NCBI GenBank assembly: GCA_013397865.1
Contig: VZTI01004085.1
Span: 710,614-774,613 of the forward strand
Direction: 5' to 3'
From: Struthidea cinerea
Taxonomy: Eukaryota; Chordata; Aves; Passeriformes; Corcoracidae
DNA length: 64,000 nt
Part shown: positions 35,016 through 46,120 of the stretch, piece by piece
Layout: each line of letters starts with the position of its first letter
Numbering within the stretch: the stretch's first letter is position 1
Notes under the pieces: model-generated
The model's database searches: none
What the model was told of the DNA's origin: nothing
The model's input: only the letters and a program-made list of their open reading frames with translations
Program-made: the position numbers and the translations under genes

Positions 35016-38000
35016 GGAGCTACAGCAAGGCCAGAGACGGACAGGAAAGGTACTGCATAGGGAGCACCATGGCACTGCCTGGGGCAAAGGAGCTTCCTCC
35101 TGGGAAAGGAGCTGCTGGCAGGCACAGAAAACAAGATTATAAAAACAGTGCAACGTGAAGGAGGCAGTAAGGCTCACTTGCTTTTTCTCTTGAGATTAGG
35201 GTCAGACTAAGGAGGCAATGTTATTTTACATTCACAACTGTTGGCAAGTATATTGTCTTTATATAGCCACAACTGAGGAAACAGTGTCATTGACTACTAG
35301 ATTTTCTAGCTCTGAGAATAATCAAAGGCTAGGCATATGCCTTATGATTTTAAAAAACATGGGGGTGCAAATATTTATTTATCCAAAGAGAAGGTTTAGA
35401 TGCAACAAGCATGGGTTTTAAGAACTTATGGAAAACCCAGCATGGGAAAGCTTTTTGTTCTGAATAAAACAAAGTATTTGTTGTCAAAATTCAGTATTTT
35501 TGGAGTGAGAAATAAGGTGCAAATTTTTATCAGTGAGAGTAGCTAATACCCAGGATAACGACATGTATTTATTACCAGTTAAATGCTAAGTAGAAACTAA
35601 CTTTTTTTCCAACAGACGGACCTTGGTCAAGTATTAGTATTAAAACAATATCAGGATTTAGAGCAGTGAAATTTTATGGATGGTGTTACAGAAGAGGCCA
35701 GAGCAGACAATAATCCTTTCTGGTCTTAAAATATACAATCACTTCCTTTTCCTGTGAATGTATTAAAATAACCTCAGTTCCCAGCAGGTACATTCACCAA
35801 TGACAAATCTCCAGTGGAAAAATGTTGATAGCTGCACAGGTGTTGGAATAAAAAATGGCAAAATCTGTTTTCTAGGTGGGAACAGAAGGTGGATTCTGTT
35901 GGAGATTTGTTTGATAGTTACGAATAGCAGACACAAGCCAGTGTCAGTTAAAGATGACTTGAGCAGATGGATGGCAGTGTGTGCACTGTGAAGTGCTGTT
36001 AATTGAATGGCCGGGGATTTTGTTTAAAAATCTTAAAATGAATAATTGGAAAACAATTAAAGAAGCAACTACAATCTGCAAATTCCAGGGTTGCCAGCTG
36101 GCCCAGGAGGTGGGATTGGAGCTACGTGAAACACTACTTTAGGAGTTTCCCTGATTTTCACACAAGAAAGCTCAAGATAGACTTTTTTGTGTATTTCTTT
36201 AGAAGCGTAAATGACTGTTTTGATGAAAAATAGTTTTTTTGTTTTATAATAGTTTTCACATTGCCAGGATCTCAAACTATTTTTATTTAGAGTATCACCA
36301 TTTCTGTAAGCAAAACATTAGACTGCTAGAGGTGAGCTTGCTTAACATTTATCAATAAATTTAAATGAATGGGCTGCAGAGATTGGGGCTGCTGTCAGCG
36401 ACCAGGAAAGGGCTCTGGCAGGGCTGTGAGGGTGACAGACACAGTACCAGATCTGTTGTCCCTGCTGGAAAGAGCACTGCTTTACATGTGTGTTCAGAGC
36501 CATCTGGATTCGCTGCACACATGGGCTAGAGTTGAGTTTCACTGCACAGGTGGCCAGAAGTGATGCACACATGGGAACACTGACCCCAGGTTTTCAGCCA
36601 AAAGAGCTAAACAGGAGCCTGGTTTTCCCCTTTTGTGTTCTGCTCGTTGAAACCGGTGTTAAGTCAAGCAGTGCACATTTCACGTGCTAATCTTCCTCAG
36701 CCTCTCTTTTCCTCCCTAAATCAATGCTGGAAACAAATAGTGGTTTTGCTAATAAAATGGGACACAAAACACATAAAAAGGGCCAGATGCTCAGCAGTCC
36801 TAAGATAGTAGAGTCAGCTTTGCAGAGTTTTCCCTGTGAGGTACTGTGGCCATTACCTGCATTAATCTCTGTAGTGCTCTCTTTCAACATCCTTAGCACA
36901 GGAATCCCAGAGCATCTTGAAATTATTGGAAAGCTTGATTGACTTGACTTCCTTTCTGGGGCTGGGACCAACTCCTAGCTCATGCCAAGCAAAAATGTGA
37001 GGGGAACCAGCCCTGAGTATTGTCGTCTTCATCACAGGGCAACTTGCAGTTTTGAAAAGACTCTGGCACTGCAGAGGATGGAGATGCTCTGTCCCAAAAG
37101 ATTTACATGACAGCCTTGACACCCATGGGAAACTTTCCTTCTGTAAAACATTTAGAGGCACAAGGTTCTTCAGCTCTGACACTATGATTTGTATTGTATC
37201 AAAATGCTGAAACCCAGACAGACTGAGTGTAAAATGGGTAGTTCATGGTGTGGTTATTGTACTATTTCTGCATTTATTTTGAGGGAAAAGCATTCAGAAA
37301 CCCGTGTGTGGGTCATGGCCCTATTTGGAAAGTTAATTCTGAAAATTGCTGTTCTCAAAAGACAAATTAAGCTTGTTAAACTTCCTTCTCTTCCCTCCTT
37401 CCTTCCTTTCCTTGTAATGTCAAAGGACAGTATCTGGTTTCCCTGTGTCTGATTTTCAAGCGAGCCCTTACCAAGGGCTTTATCACCCTGCACTTACTCC
37501 CTTTTCTGACTCCAGGGATGTGGTTACATGTGACATGCCAGGATTTCCTGCCTGTGCAATGGAAAATGCTGGAGATATCTCTAGTACCACTGTGTGGTAG
37601 CTGTTGAGAGATGGTGACTTTTCTAGTTGGCACTGCTGAAACATCCCACACCTCTTGCAATTCCTAAAGTGCAGCTTCAGCATCAACTCACTCTGAAATG
37701 GTTCCCACTAACCCCTTGCCCCAGCTCCTGCCCTGAGTGTATTCCCCAGCAGCTCTCTGTGCTGCTTCACAGCATCCCCATCCGGAGCACCTCTGCTTCA
37801 GGAGATGCACTTTGGGGACTGCTAAAGCCCTGATGCCTCTAATAGCTCCAGTAAAGAGCAGAAATAATTGTAAGGAGGGGAGAGAGGTGCACTGGGCATT
37901 CAGGCAGCTCCTGTTCTCTGCAGCTGCCTGTGGGGACACAGTGTGAGGAGGGAAGCTCGGCTCAGGTCCTCATCACACCCAGAAAACAGCCCAAAAGCTA

Positions 38001-38996
38001 ACACTCACCTGCTTAGAATGGTACAGCAAGGGGAACAGCATGAAAGCATTGAAATACAAAAAAAAACAATTATCCAAATATTTTGAATCTTAACACTGAT
38101 GGACTGAATCCCAGTTTGAGTTAACTTTCAGAATTGTTTCTCTTTCTGATGTAGGCATTTAATTGATTAACAGCAGCCCACACTGTTTGATGGCGAGGTT
38201 CCTTCCCCAGCAGCAGGGGGATTGACGTGCTCACCTGTCCCTGGCCAGCTCCTGGCCACTGGCCTTGTTCAGTACTGCCAAAAGCATGTCTTCACAGAAA
38301 TATCCCAATCCTTCTTTGTCTGCTTCCCAAATATGTTCTTGAAAATGTGCTTACTAGAGGGAGTGTTTACAGAGGATCTAATAAAAGTGCCTGAGACAAG
38401 AAAGATCAACACTGCGAGTAACTTTGTGGGCTTTCAAACGTGCCCACGTTTGAAGCAAAAGGGAAGCACCTCCAGCGAAAAGCTGATTACAAACTTACAG
38501 CAGGAGCTGGGGTTAAAGCCACCCTCTGACCCCCAAAGGCCTCTGAAATGGCTGCACTGGGATGCGGGTGCTTTTAAGCTTCTCAGATGCTTAAATGCTA
38601 TGAATTAGAAACAAGCGGTATTTCCTGGAATGTCTTGAAGGTTTGCCAACATCTTAGCTCTCCTTTCTAGGAAACTCCACTGAAAGCAAAGCAGATTAAT
38701 GCTGCTGAAACCCTCTGCTTTTCTGGAAAGTGGATGGTTTTCCAGACAGTGCAGCCATGCCCTGGGCTGCAGGGATGCCCAGCAGTGCCATGGCTCCAGG
38801 AGTGCTCCCAAGATCCCAGCAGATTCCTCCTTCCTCGAGTCCACATCTGAGTCCCATGAGGTACGTTTCTGGTCCTGACCTTGTTTTGTAAACTCAGCTT
38901 CTCAGCTGCCCCTTGGGCCTCCACAACAGGCTGCTGAAGGTGGCTACTCCCAGAGCCATGGAGCAGGCAGGGATGGTGGGGGGACAGGAAGTATTT
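35016..38996. other. Unique noncoding sequence
   Basis: No gene or transposon is recognised. A short pyrimidine run (CTTCTCTTCCCTCCTTCCTTCC) lies near 37382-37405. Moderately GC-rich patches at 36370-36620, 37480-37960 and 38700-38990 carry overlapping open frames on both strands, up to 128 codons at 38222-38608, without domains. Confidence 0.5.
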
Positions 38997-38999
38997 AGA

Positions 39000-39425
39000 C
39001 CATCACAGAGTGGTCTGTGTTGGAAGGGACTTTAAAGATCACCTAGTTCCAACCCCCTGACACGCACAGGGATGTCACCCACCAGATCAGGTTGCTCCAA
39101 GCACCATGGAACCTGGCCTTCAACACTTCCAGAGATGGAATATCCACAGTTTCCCTGGGCAACCTGTTCCAGTTCCTCACCACCCTCACAGGGAAGAATT
39201 TCTTCCCTTATTTAATCTAAACCTACCCTCTTTCAGTTTAAAGCCATTCTTCCTTGTTCTATCACTCCATGCCCTTACCAGAAGTCCGTCTCCAGCTCTC
39301 TTGTAGCACCTTTAGGTACTGGAAGGTGCCATCAGGTCCCCTTGGAACCTTCTCCTCTCTGGACTGAACAACCTCAACTCTCTGAGCCTATGTTGATAGG
39401 AGCAGTGCTCCAGCCCCTCTGTGAT
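39000..39425 (-). mobile_element. CR1 LINE, 5'-truncated 3' end
   Basis: This is one of the clearest repeats in the window. The plus strand starts CATCACAGAGTGGTCTG, the complement of the CR1 tail, and continues through 'TTGGAAGGGACTTTAAAGAT', 'CACCTAGTTCCAACCCCCTG', 'CCTGGCCTTCAACACTTCCA', 'GGGCAACCTGTTCCAG', 'CACCACCCTCACAGGGAAGA', 'AATCTAAACCTACCCTCTTT' and 'GGACTGAACAACCTCAACTC'. Block order and content are those of a bird CR1 read backwards, so the element lies on the minus strand with its 3' end at about 39000. It is truncated near 39425, after which no CR1 ORF2 sequence can be followed. Open frames across it are repeat-derived. Confidence 0.95.
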
Positions 39426-40434
39426 GCCCTGTTGAGCACATGCTGTGGAAAGAAGATCTCTTCTGAGTTCTACCTGAATTGTCGAGGGGGAAGAAGTGTG
39501 TCCATGTCCAGTGCTGGCACTGTGCAGGGGTCCCTCTGAGGAGAGCTGACGGATAGGCCCACTGCCAAGCCCCTCAGTGAGGCTGGTGGCACCCACAGGT
39601 CCCAGGGAGGTTCCTTCACTCAGCAGACCCTGGTAAACCTGGTCATGGCTTTTCACTGACAATTTAAAGCTCTTGCATTCTTCGCTTCTTATCTGAACAG
39701 AAGTGACACTTAATTCCAATGGGAGCTACATACATTTATACCTACAGACTGTGTCCTTAAATTTTCTTAATGCCGAAAGGGCCTCTCTTTTTCTGATAAC
39801 AATATTGTATCTTTGAGGTGTGTTTCTTGTCATGTCATATTGTGATGAATCACACAGTGCCATGCCAGTCACCATAGGGAAGCAGATATAAAACAAATGA
39901 TGCTCCAAAAAGGAACAAAACATTTATAAAACTAAGCATTGGATGCTCCTTGTCTCACCACTGCTAATATTGAGGTGCTGTTTTCCACCCAATACAGACA
40001 GGTCAGTCTGCAGGCATTGCAACGTAAACCCCCTCCATGGAGTGACTTGCAAGTTTCGAACAGATTTTTTCAAGTTGAGTTTTTGAGACCTGCACTTCAA
40101 AGCCATAAGGGAAAATATATTGTATTACATTATCAATATGTGTAGCAAGCTGAAAAAGCTTCTCCTTAGGGATCTGAAAGCCATTATAGTAAATTTGTGC
40201 TTCATAATAAAAAATACGTATTTCTAGAATAAATCAAAACCAGAAGCACTTTTCTCTTTAGAGCTGGTGAGATGAGTGAGGGTGTCAGGTGTCTGAATCC
40301 AATGGTTTGAGAGCTCAACCATAAATCACAGAGATAAGACAAAAAACACCCTCCTATCCTCCCCTTCCTAATGTGTAATCACCTGCTTGGGAAAGTTAAA
40401 TGGCATCTTAAAAGACAAATAAAGCACTGCTTAC
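39426..40434. other. Unique sequence to the right of the CR1 truncation point
   Basis: The first 300 bases are GC-richer and complete a 135-codon minus-strand frame that begins outside and runs into the CR1 copy; it is not considered a gene. The remainder is AT-rich unique sequence without recognisable features. Confidence 0.45.
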
Positions 40435-40601
40435 GTTCTTAATCTTAAAGGTAATATGAAAAGGCAGATACGCAAACTGCCTGTTGCTTTCAAAGGAATA
40501 TCTATCTTTTCCTGGGCAAATGTGAGCAGGCAAGACTTGATTGCAGGTCCTGTGTGACGAAGCTTGTACATCTGGTCCTGCATTATTTCTGCAAGGTGCA
40601 G
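40435..40601 (-). other. Splice-site-bounded candidate exon, 167 bp
   Basis: On the minus strand a pyrimidine-rich acceptor (TTTCCTTTGCTACGTCTG then CATGTGTCTCCTGCAG) precedes the segment, and a good donor (AAC then GTAAGC at 40434-40429) follows it. The 167-bp interior is open in two of three frames. One frame reads LHLAEIMQDQMYKLRHTG... and is closed only by the TAA inside the donor. The other reads on through the acceptor. I do not recognise either peptide, no matching neighbouring exon was found, and two open frames reduce the weight of the coding argument. It may be a real exon of a gene whose other exons lie far away, a noncoding RNA exon, or a cryptic pseudoexon. Confidence 0.22.
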
Positions 40602-40849
40602 CTGCAGGAGACACATGCAGACGTAGCAAAGGAAATGTGGTCTTTCTCCCCCAAAGGAAACAAGACATCTGCCCCTGTACAGGGCAAAGCTGCACTGTCA
40701 ACCTCGACATTTTGTGTTTAAATAATGGATAAAAGGGGTTGCTTTGTTATTATGTAGATGCTAAAATCCTGTCTGGACATACTGTTCCACCCATCACTAA
40801 AGGAAAGTTGAATTCTGAACCAAGGCTCAACATTTTTTAGAGTTTCCCG

Positions 40850-41047
40850 GTGCTGCTGCAGCACTTCCCTTGTTCTCTCCCTCACAGTTCTGCTCTCACT
40901 TGTCATCTCCACTCTCTTTTGATCCTGTCTCTTCCTCTGCCTTTATCTTTCCTCTTCGTGCTCCGCCTCCTCCTTCCACTGTTATCTCAAATTATTTCTC
41001 CTGCTAGATCTTCCTTCTGTCATCAGGGGGTTTCTTTCTCTCTCTAG
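40850..41047 (+). repeat. Pyrimidine-rich strand-asymmetric tract
   Basis: For about 200 bases the plus strand is dominated by C and T (for example TCTCTTCCTCTGCC, CTCCGCCTCCTCCTTCC and TTTCTTTCTCTCTCTAG). It ends in a strong splice-acceptor-like CTCTCTCTAG at about 41038-41047. It is a degenerate polypyrimidine tract rather than a tandem repeat. No exon could be recognised after it. Confidence 0.6.
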
Positions 41048-44000
41048 AAACGCTTGATTCCACTAAGTGCTGACCAGGCTCCCCGTTGTCTCAGGACAAG
41101 AGGGGCTTAAGGACGGTGTGTTAGATTGCAGAGGAAGGCTGCCACAAGTGGAACTCTGCTCCAGAAGCAGCAGAACAAACGACAAAAAGTCTGAGGAGTG
41201 GATAACACATAGGTATGCCATGTTGGGTACTTGTCTACTCCTGGAGAGGCTTTAAAAATGTTCTTACTCTTAGCCTTGCCTTGCCTGGGGTTTTGTGCAG
41301 TCACAGCTGTGGTAACCAGAAAAAAAAACCCAACAAAAACAGGCTGGCAACCTCATGATTCTCAACCCAAGAAACACAGAATACAAGAGGAGATGTGGGA
41401 GTGATGATGCTGCTGAACGTTTCAGATGATTCTTTTCTACAGACAAATGTCACAGCCTGCAAAGTGGATGGAAGGTGACACCTACCAGTAGTGACCTCTC
41501 CCGCAAGGGGGTTGTGGTGTGACTGCTGTTCCTCTCCTGGTGAGCTGTGCAATTTCCCAATTTCCAACAAAAATGACAGTATTTTAATATTTCTTTCTTA
41601 GATAAGTAATAAAAATTTAAGCCATCTACATTTTCTGCTGGGTTTCCAGACAATATTAAGTTTGAAAATTCTGAAATTGTTTATTTCCTTCAATCACTAG
41701 CCAGCCATTGATACCCTTCAGTGCCAGGGAGGAGTGGCTATGGGGGAATTCCTTCATTCTGCTGCAGCCTCAGAGCCCACTGTGCAGGTCAGAAATGAGT
41801 CTGTGCTGCTGGAAGCCAGTGCACATAGTTTTAAAAGTTTGTGTTAACATTTTTTTTCCATTGAAGAAGAAAAGGTAATAAAGTATTCCTTTCAATCTGA
41901 ATTCCCATGTGGATGCAAATAAATGCATAATCAAAGAAACCCAAAATGTTTTAGCTGTATGAAACGTGAAGTATTTCAATTCTACTCAAATTTCCTCATT
42001 GGAAAAAAGAGGAAACAACAAAAAAAAAAAGAAACAAGAAAAACTTGTTTTACATTACATAATGCTGATGGAAGAAAATTCTTGGCCACCTCTCATTCTG
42101 AGTTACTTTTCAAATTGAAACCCTACTGGGCCAAAGTCCACAACCTTGAAATGAGTTCTTACACATGGAAGGGTGAATCAAAACTCTTCCTTTCTTTCTC
42201 CTCTGAATACAATATGCAGTCTTTTAAGCCCATGTTTTCTAGAAGCTGAAAAACAAGAACATCTAAAGAACAAAGCAAAGCTTTTCACCACCACTCCAAC
42301 CATTAGAAAAAGAAAGAGAAAATGGCACAATTTTGATGTTAATGTTGCTCAATGAGCTACCACACATTATCCAACAAATCTCATAAGTGTGATAGAGAAA
42401 CCATACAGCATGAATTAAAAGAAAAAACCTCAGCACACAGGTTTTACTCTACTTTGGTTATTTCTATTTAGCAAAAATCCTGTGATAATATAAAGCTCAG
42501 GATTACAGCACCTTGCTTCATCACCACCACAAAAGGCTTGTCAGTCTCAAGTGTTTTACTCCAGGTAATTGATGGCTAAAGGACTCAAGCTATGTAATGG
42601 AGTTACAGACAGCACTGCAAGTAGATGCTATGCTTTGTTCCACCTAACAGTGTTTTGTGCAGGTTGTCTTAATTAGGACGGGTGGAGAGCTTTCTGCAGC
42701 ACAGCTACTCACTTGAATGAGCTATAACAATGTACAAGACAGGCAGAGATGAGGATTAGCACATTTTCCTTTGTGTAAAAAGGGGAGGAGAATAGAGATT
42801 TGACAGCATTTGAAATTTACAGAATTTTCATTAAATTCTATCCAAGTCACCTATCTTGATTTGGCCAACTTAAAGACTCCACTTTTTTTTTTTTTTTCCC
42901 AGTGAGGACAGAGCAGTAGCCTATTTTTCTCAGCTGAGTAATAGACTAAATTTCCAGCTTCTTGACCATGACAATATTTTACCTTACACTAATCAGCCAG
43001 TGTTAGCAAAATTGTTGGGAGTGGAGAGGGGGAGAGGAGGATTACGACAAGGTCATCCTTCTTCCCATCATGGATAAAAAAGCCAAAGACTTTTTCTCTT
43101 GTTTTTCTCACTGTCACTTCCAGAAATCTGGTCCTGTGTCTGCAGAACCAAACACCAGGCAGCAAATCAAGGGAGTGTCATATAACACTGGGACTGATTC
43201 TCATGTGGACAAAAGTCTCTTTCCATCACCTCTGAAGATATGTTTTCTGCACTGCAAAAACACTTTATGCTAACCTTTCTATGAATCAGTGTCAGGACTG
43301 TGGTACTTAATTGATTAAGATGCTGGAGGGTCTGAAAGGAAAATGGTTATACTATAAAGAAGTGCAGCTCCTTCAAGGTGTAAAAATCTAATGAGATTTT
43401 CCACTTGTTTGTGCACGACTGGCTCGGGGCATCTTTTGTAAAGTCCTCCCCCAGATGAGGAGCTGGAGAAGAAAAACACTTAAAGCTGCTTAGTTATTGT
43501 TTCTTGCTTTGAAGGACAAGCTGCATTATTAGATTTTTCTGATGCTCTGTATGGCTACAGGATGTGGTTCTTTCTCATTTAGAGGTTCTGAAGCAGCTGG
43601 TAGGATTCTGACCAGAGTTACTGTAAGCTGCTACGCTACCACTGACAATTCCTTACTCAGAACATGCCTACCTTGTGTCCAGCAATCACATCAGGTTCCT
43701 GTGTGCCTCCAATTTTATTAAAGAATGAGTTAATCTTCTTGAAAGCAACCCCCCCACCCGCCCCAGTAAACCCTTCCTCTTATCCCCTCTCAAACAAGGT
43801 CTTGTTTACCAAGTAAAACAGAAGCTTCAGCCCTGGGTTTTCATGCCACGACTGGTAACAGGAGAAAAAACATAAAATGAGAAAGGAAATGTGCTTAAAA
43901 TGGAGACAAAATAAGTAAGGGATGGGGGGAAAAGAACTGGCAGACTATAGAAAAATAAATTGTGGCAATAATGACCAGAAGGTAAAAATCTGTTCCCTCC

Positions 44001-45627
44001 AGTATTCTTCATTTAAGAATTTCCCTCTCCTGATTAAAACTTTGTAAATAGTAATTATTATCACAAAGATATTCATAAACAGATGTTTTTAAAAATGCAA
44101 ATTAGTCCACAATTCAGAAAATATGCAGTTTGTGTGCCACAGGGAATTTAATCTTTGAAAGCAGAAAAATGCATCAGACCCCATTTCCAGCAGAACACCG
44201 TAACTCAGTACTGGAAGCAGCACAATTTTTTTCCTCTACTTGTTAAATATGATAATGGAGTGAAAAACCTATTTTTTACTGAAGGCTACTGCTTTTATAT
44301 TGCATTTGTATTCATAAAAAATGGTAGAATATATCTAATTCCAAGCTGCTTTATTAGTTTAGTGTAAAACTGAAGCATACTTACATGAACGAAAGTAAAA
44401 ATAGTTTCTGTTAACATACGTAACTATCTACGAATAATTCAAAAAGTACATATTCTTTTTCTCTTCTTTCCCTGGAAAGGGAGCATTTGTTCAAATCAGA
44501 TGCATTTCTGATAAGTAAGAGCAGCTTTTCTGATTGTCACTTGTTTGTGCAATACAGCATGGATTATTGTTTCTGTGAGGGTAATTGGCTGTGGAGTCTC
44601 TTCTATTTCATATCATGACACCACTAGAAATAATGAAATACTATAGATTCTAAAATGAGTATGGTCACTTAATTTTAAAATAAAGCAATTACTGTTCTAT
44701 TACCAGGTATTCTGAATCAATATATTGTCTTGCAACTTGCACTCACATCCAGAATAAATCTATAATATTACAAGTAGTCAAAAGTGAATAGCAACAGAGC
44801 AGAACAGATATTCAACAGGAGTCCTTGGGTATAGTTTGTACAGGTTATACACTCAGATTGGCCAGCAGTGAAAATAGAGCTTGGTTATTGGTCTTCCAGG
44901 TGTCTCAAAATATCCAACTTGCCCAGGGATATACAGAATTTATGGAGCTTCTGGAAGCAGTAAATTATAATTCTTACCTTATTTTCAACAGCTAGAGTTG
45001 GTCCCTTTGACATCAAAGGAACTAATAAAGCACAAAGAGTGCATTGGATTTGACCCAAGAGACACACATGCACTTTTATATACGAGGTAAAATTTTATTG
45101 GTAATGGTAAGCCTCATGGCTGACTTTCTTACTCGTCTGGATTTTTCTGCCTGTCTCTGTCTTTTCAACAATTCTTTGAATAAACACTATATGGCTCTCA
45201 TTTCTTCCTGACTGGAAAAACAATCTGCTTCTCAAAAGGAAAAAAAATAAAAAATTCACAGTGGTTTAGTAATAAGTAAAATAATTAACATAAATAATGA
45301 GTAAGCAAAAAAGAAAAGTGATCACTGCTACAAGTGTCAAAACCAGAAAAGTAAATGAGAGCTGCTTTTTTTGCACTGAGACAAATTTTCACAATGCTAT
45401 ATTTGCTTCTTTAATTGGTGCTTTATGCATTAGCATTTATACAGCTGATTTTTTATAATGCTTAATGTTAATAAAGGATTACACAACTCAAGGCCCCAAA
45501 TTATAATAATTACAAAATTAAACCTCTTCAAGCTCTCTGAACAGCAGGTAACTGCCATCTCCTCCGTGGAAGCCAAAGCAGGGAATACCAGGATGTGCAG
45601 GGATGCTTCTCTTTATGCAAACTGACT
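41048..45627. other. Unique AT-rich noncoding sequence
   Basis: No gene or transposon is recognisable. A 15-T homopolymer lies at 42883-42897 and an A-run near 42020-42031. The stretches at 44470-44700 and 45370-45510 are AT-rich but complex, and might be conserved noncoding sequence. Open frames reach 108 codons at 41923-42249 without motifs. Confidence 0.5.
42883..42897. repeat. Poly(T) homopolymer, 15 nt
   Basis: An uninterrupted run of 15 T residues stands between GACTCCAC and CCCAGTGAGG. It could be the reversed tail of a minus-strand retrocopy, but no retrocopy body is recognisable to its right. Confidence 0.85.
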
Positions 45628-45862
45628 GAGACCAGGCTTAGAGTAGGTATGACAAAAAAATTCTTCCCTGTGAGGGTGCTGAGGCCCTGGCACAGGGTGC
45701 CCAGAGAAGCTGTGGCTGCCCCATCCCTGGAAGTGTCCAAGGCCAGTTTGGACCGGGCTTGGAGCAACCTGGGATAGTGGGAGGTGTCCATGTCCATGGC
45801 AGGGGGTGGGATGGGGTGAGCTTTAAAGCCCCTTCCAACCCAAATCATTCCATGATATGATC
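45628..45862 (+). mobile_element. CR1 LINE 3' end (copy A of an adjacent pair)
   Basis: The plus strand reads in the CR1 sense direction: 'TTCTTCCCTGTGAGGGTGCT', 'GGCCCTGGCACAGGGTGCCC', 'AGAGAAGCTGTGGCTGCCCC', 'CCCTGGAAGTGTCCAAGGCC', 'GGCTTGGAGCAACCTGG' and 'AAAGCCCCTTCCAACCCAAA'. It ends with TCATTCCATGATATGATCC, a recognisable ATTCYATGAT tail. The copy is 5'-truncated and belongs to the same broad subfamily as the minus-strand copy at 39.0 kb. A 168-codon minus-strand frame (45528-46034) that spans this copy and the next is an antisense artefact. Confidence 0.93.
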
Positions 45863-46120
45863 CTAGGACAAAAAGAAATTGCCTTAAGTTGCACCAGAAG
45901 AGGTTTAGATTGGATATTAGGAAAAACTTCTTCATGGAAAAGGATGTCAAGCATTGAACAGACTGCCCAGGGCAGTGGTGGTCACCATCCCCAGAGAGAT
46001 TTAGATGATGTGTAGATGCAGCATTTGGGGACATGTTTTAATGGTGGATTTGGCAGTGCTGGGTTAACAGTTGGACTCTGTGATCTTAGAAGTCTTTTCC
46101 AACAGAAATAATTCTCTGAT
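45863..46120 (+). mobile_element. CR1 LINE 3' end (copy B, abutting copy A)
   Basis: Immediately after the tail of copy A the plus strand enters the middle of another CR1. It reads TAGGACAAAAAGAAATTGCC, 'TTAAGTTGCACCAGAAGAGG', 'TTTAGATTGGATATTAGG', 'TTCTTCATGGAAAAGGATGT', 'ACTGCCCAGGGCAGTGGTGG', 'GATTTGGCAGTGCTGGGTTA' and 'GGACTCTGTGATCTTAGAAG', ending AATAATTCTCTGAT. This is a different CR1 subfamily from copy A (the type with the GGCAGTGCTGGGTTAA block), so the pair results from two insertions and not from a tandem duplication. Confidence 0.92.

Noticed and set aside
38222..38608. 128-codon plus-strand open frame
   Set aside because: No motif, signal or family resemblance; the length is within chance expectation for so many frames in 64 kb.
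39312..39719. 135-codon minus-strand open frame
   Set aside because: It runs from unrecognised sequence into the truncated end of a CR1 copy and shows no domain.
45528..46034. 168-codon open frame on the minus strand, the longest in the window
   Set aside because: Most of it is the antisense reading of two adjacent CR1 3' ends, whose GC-richer sequence happens to lack stops. No protein domain is seen.
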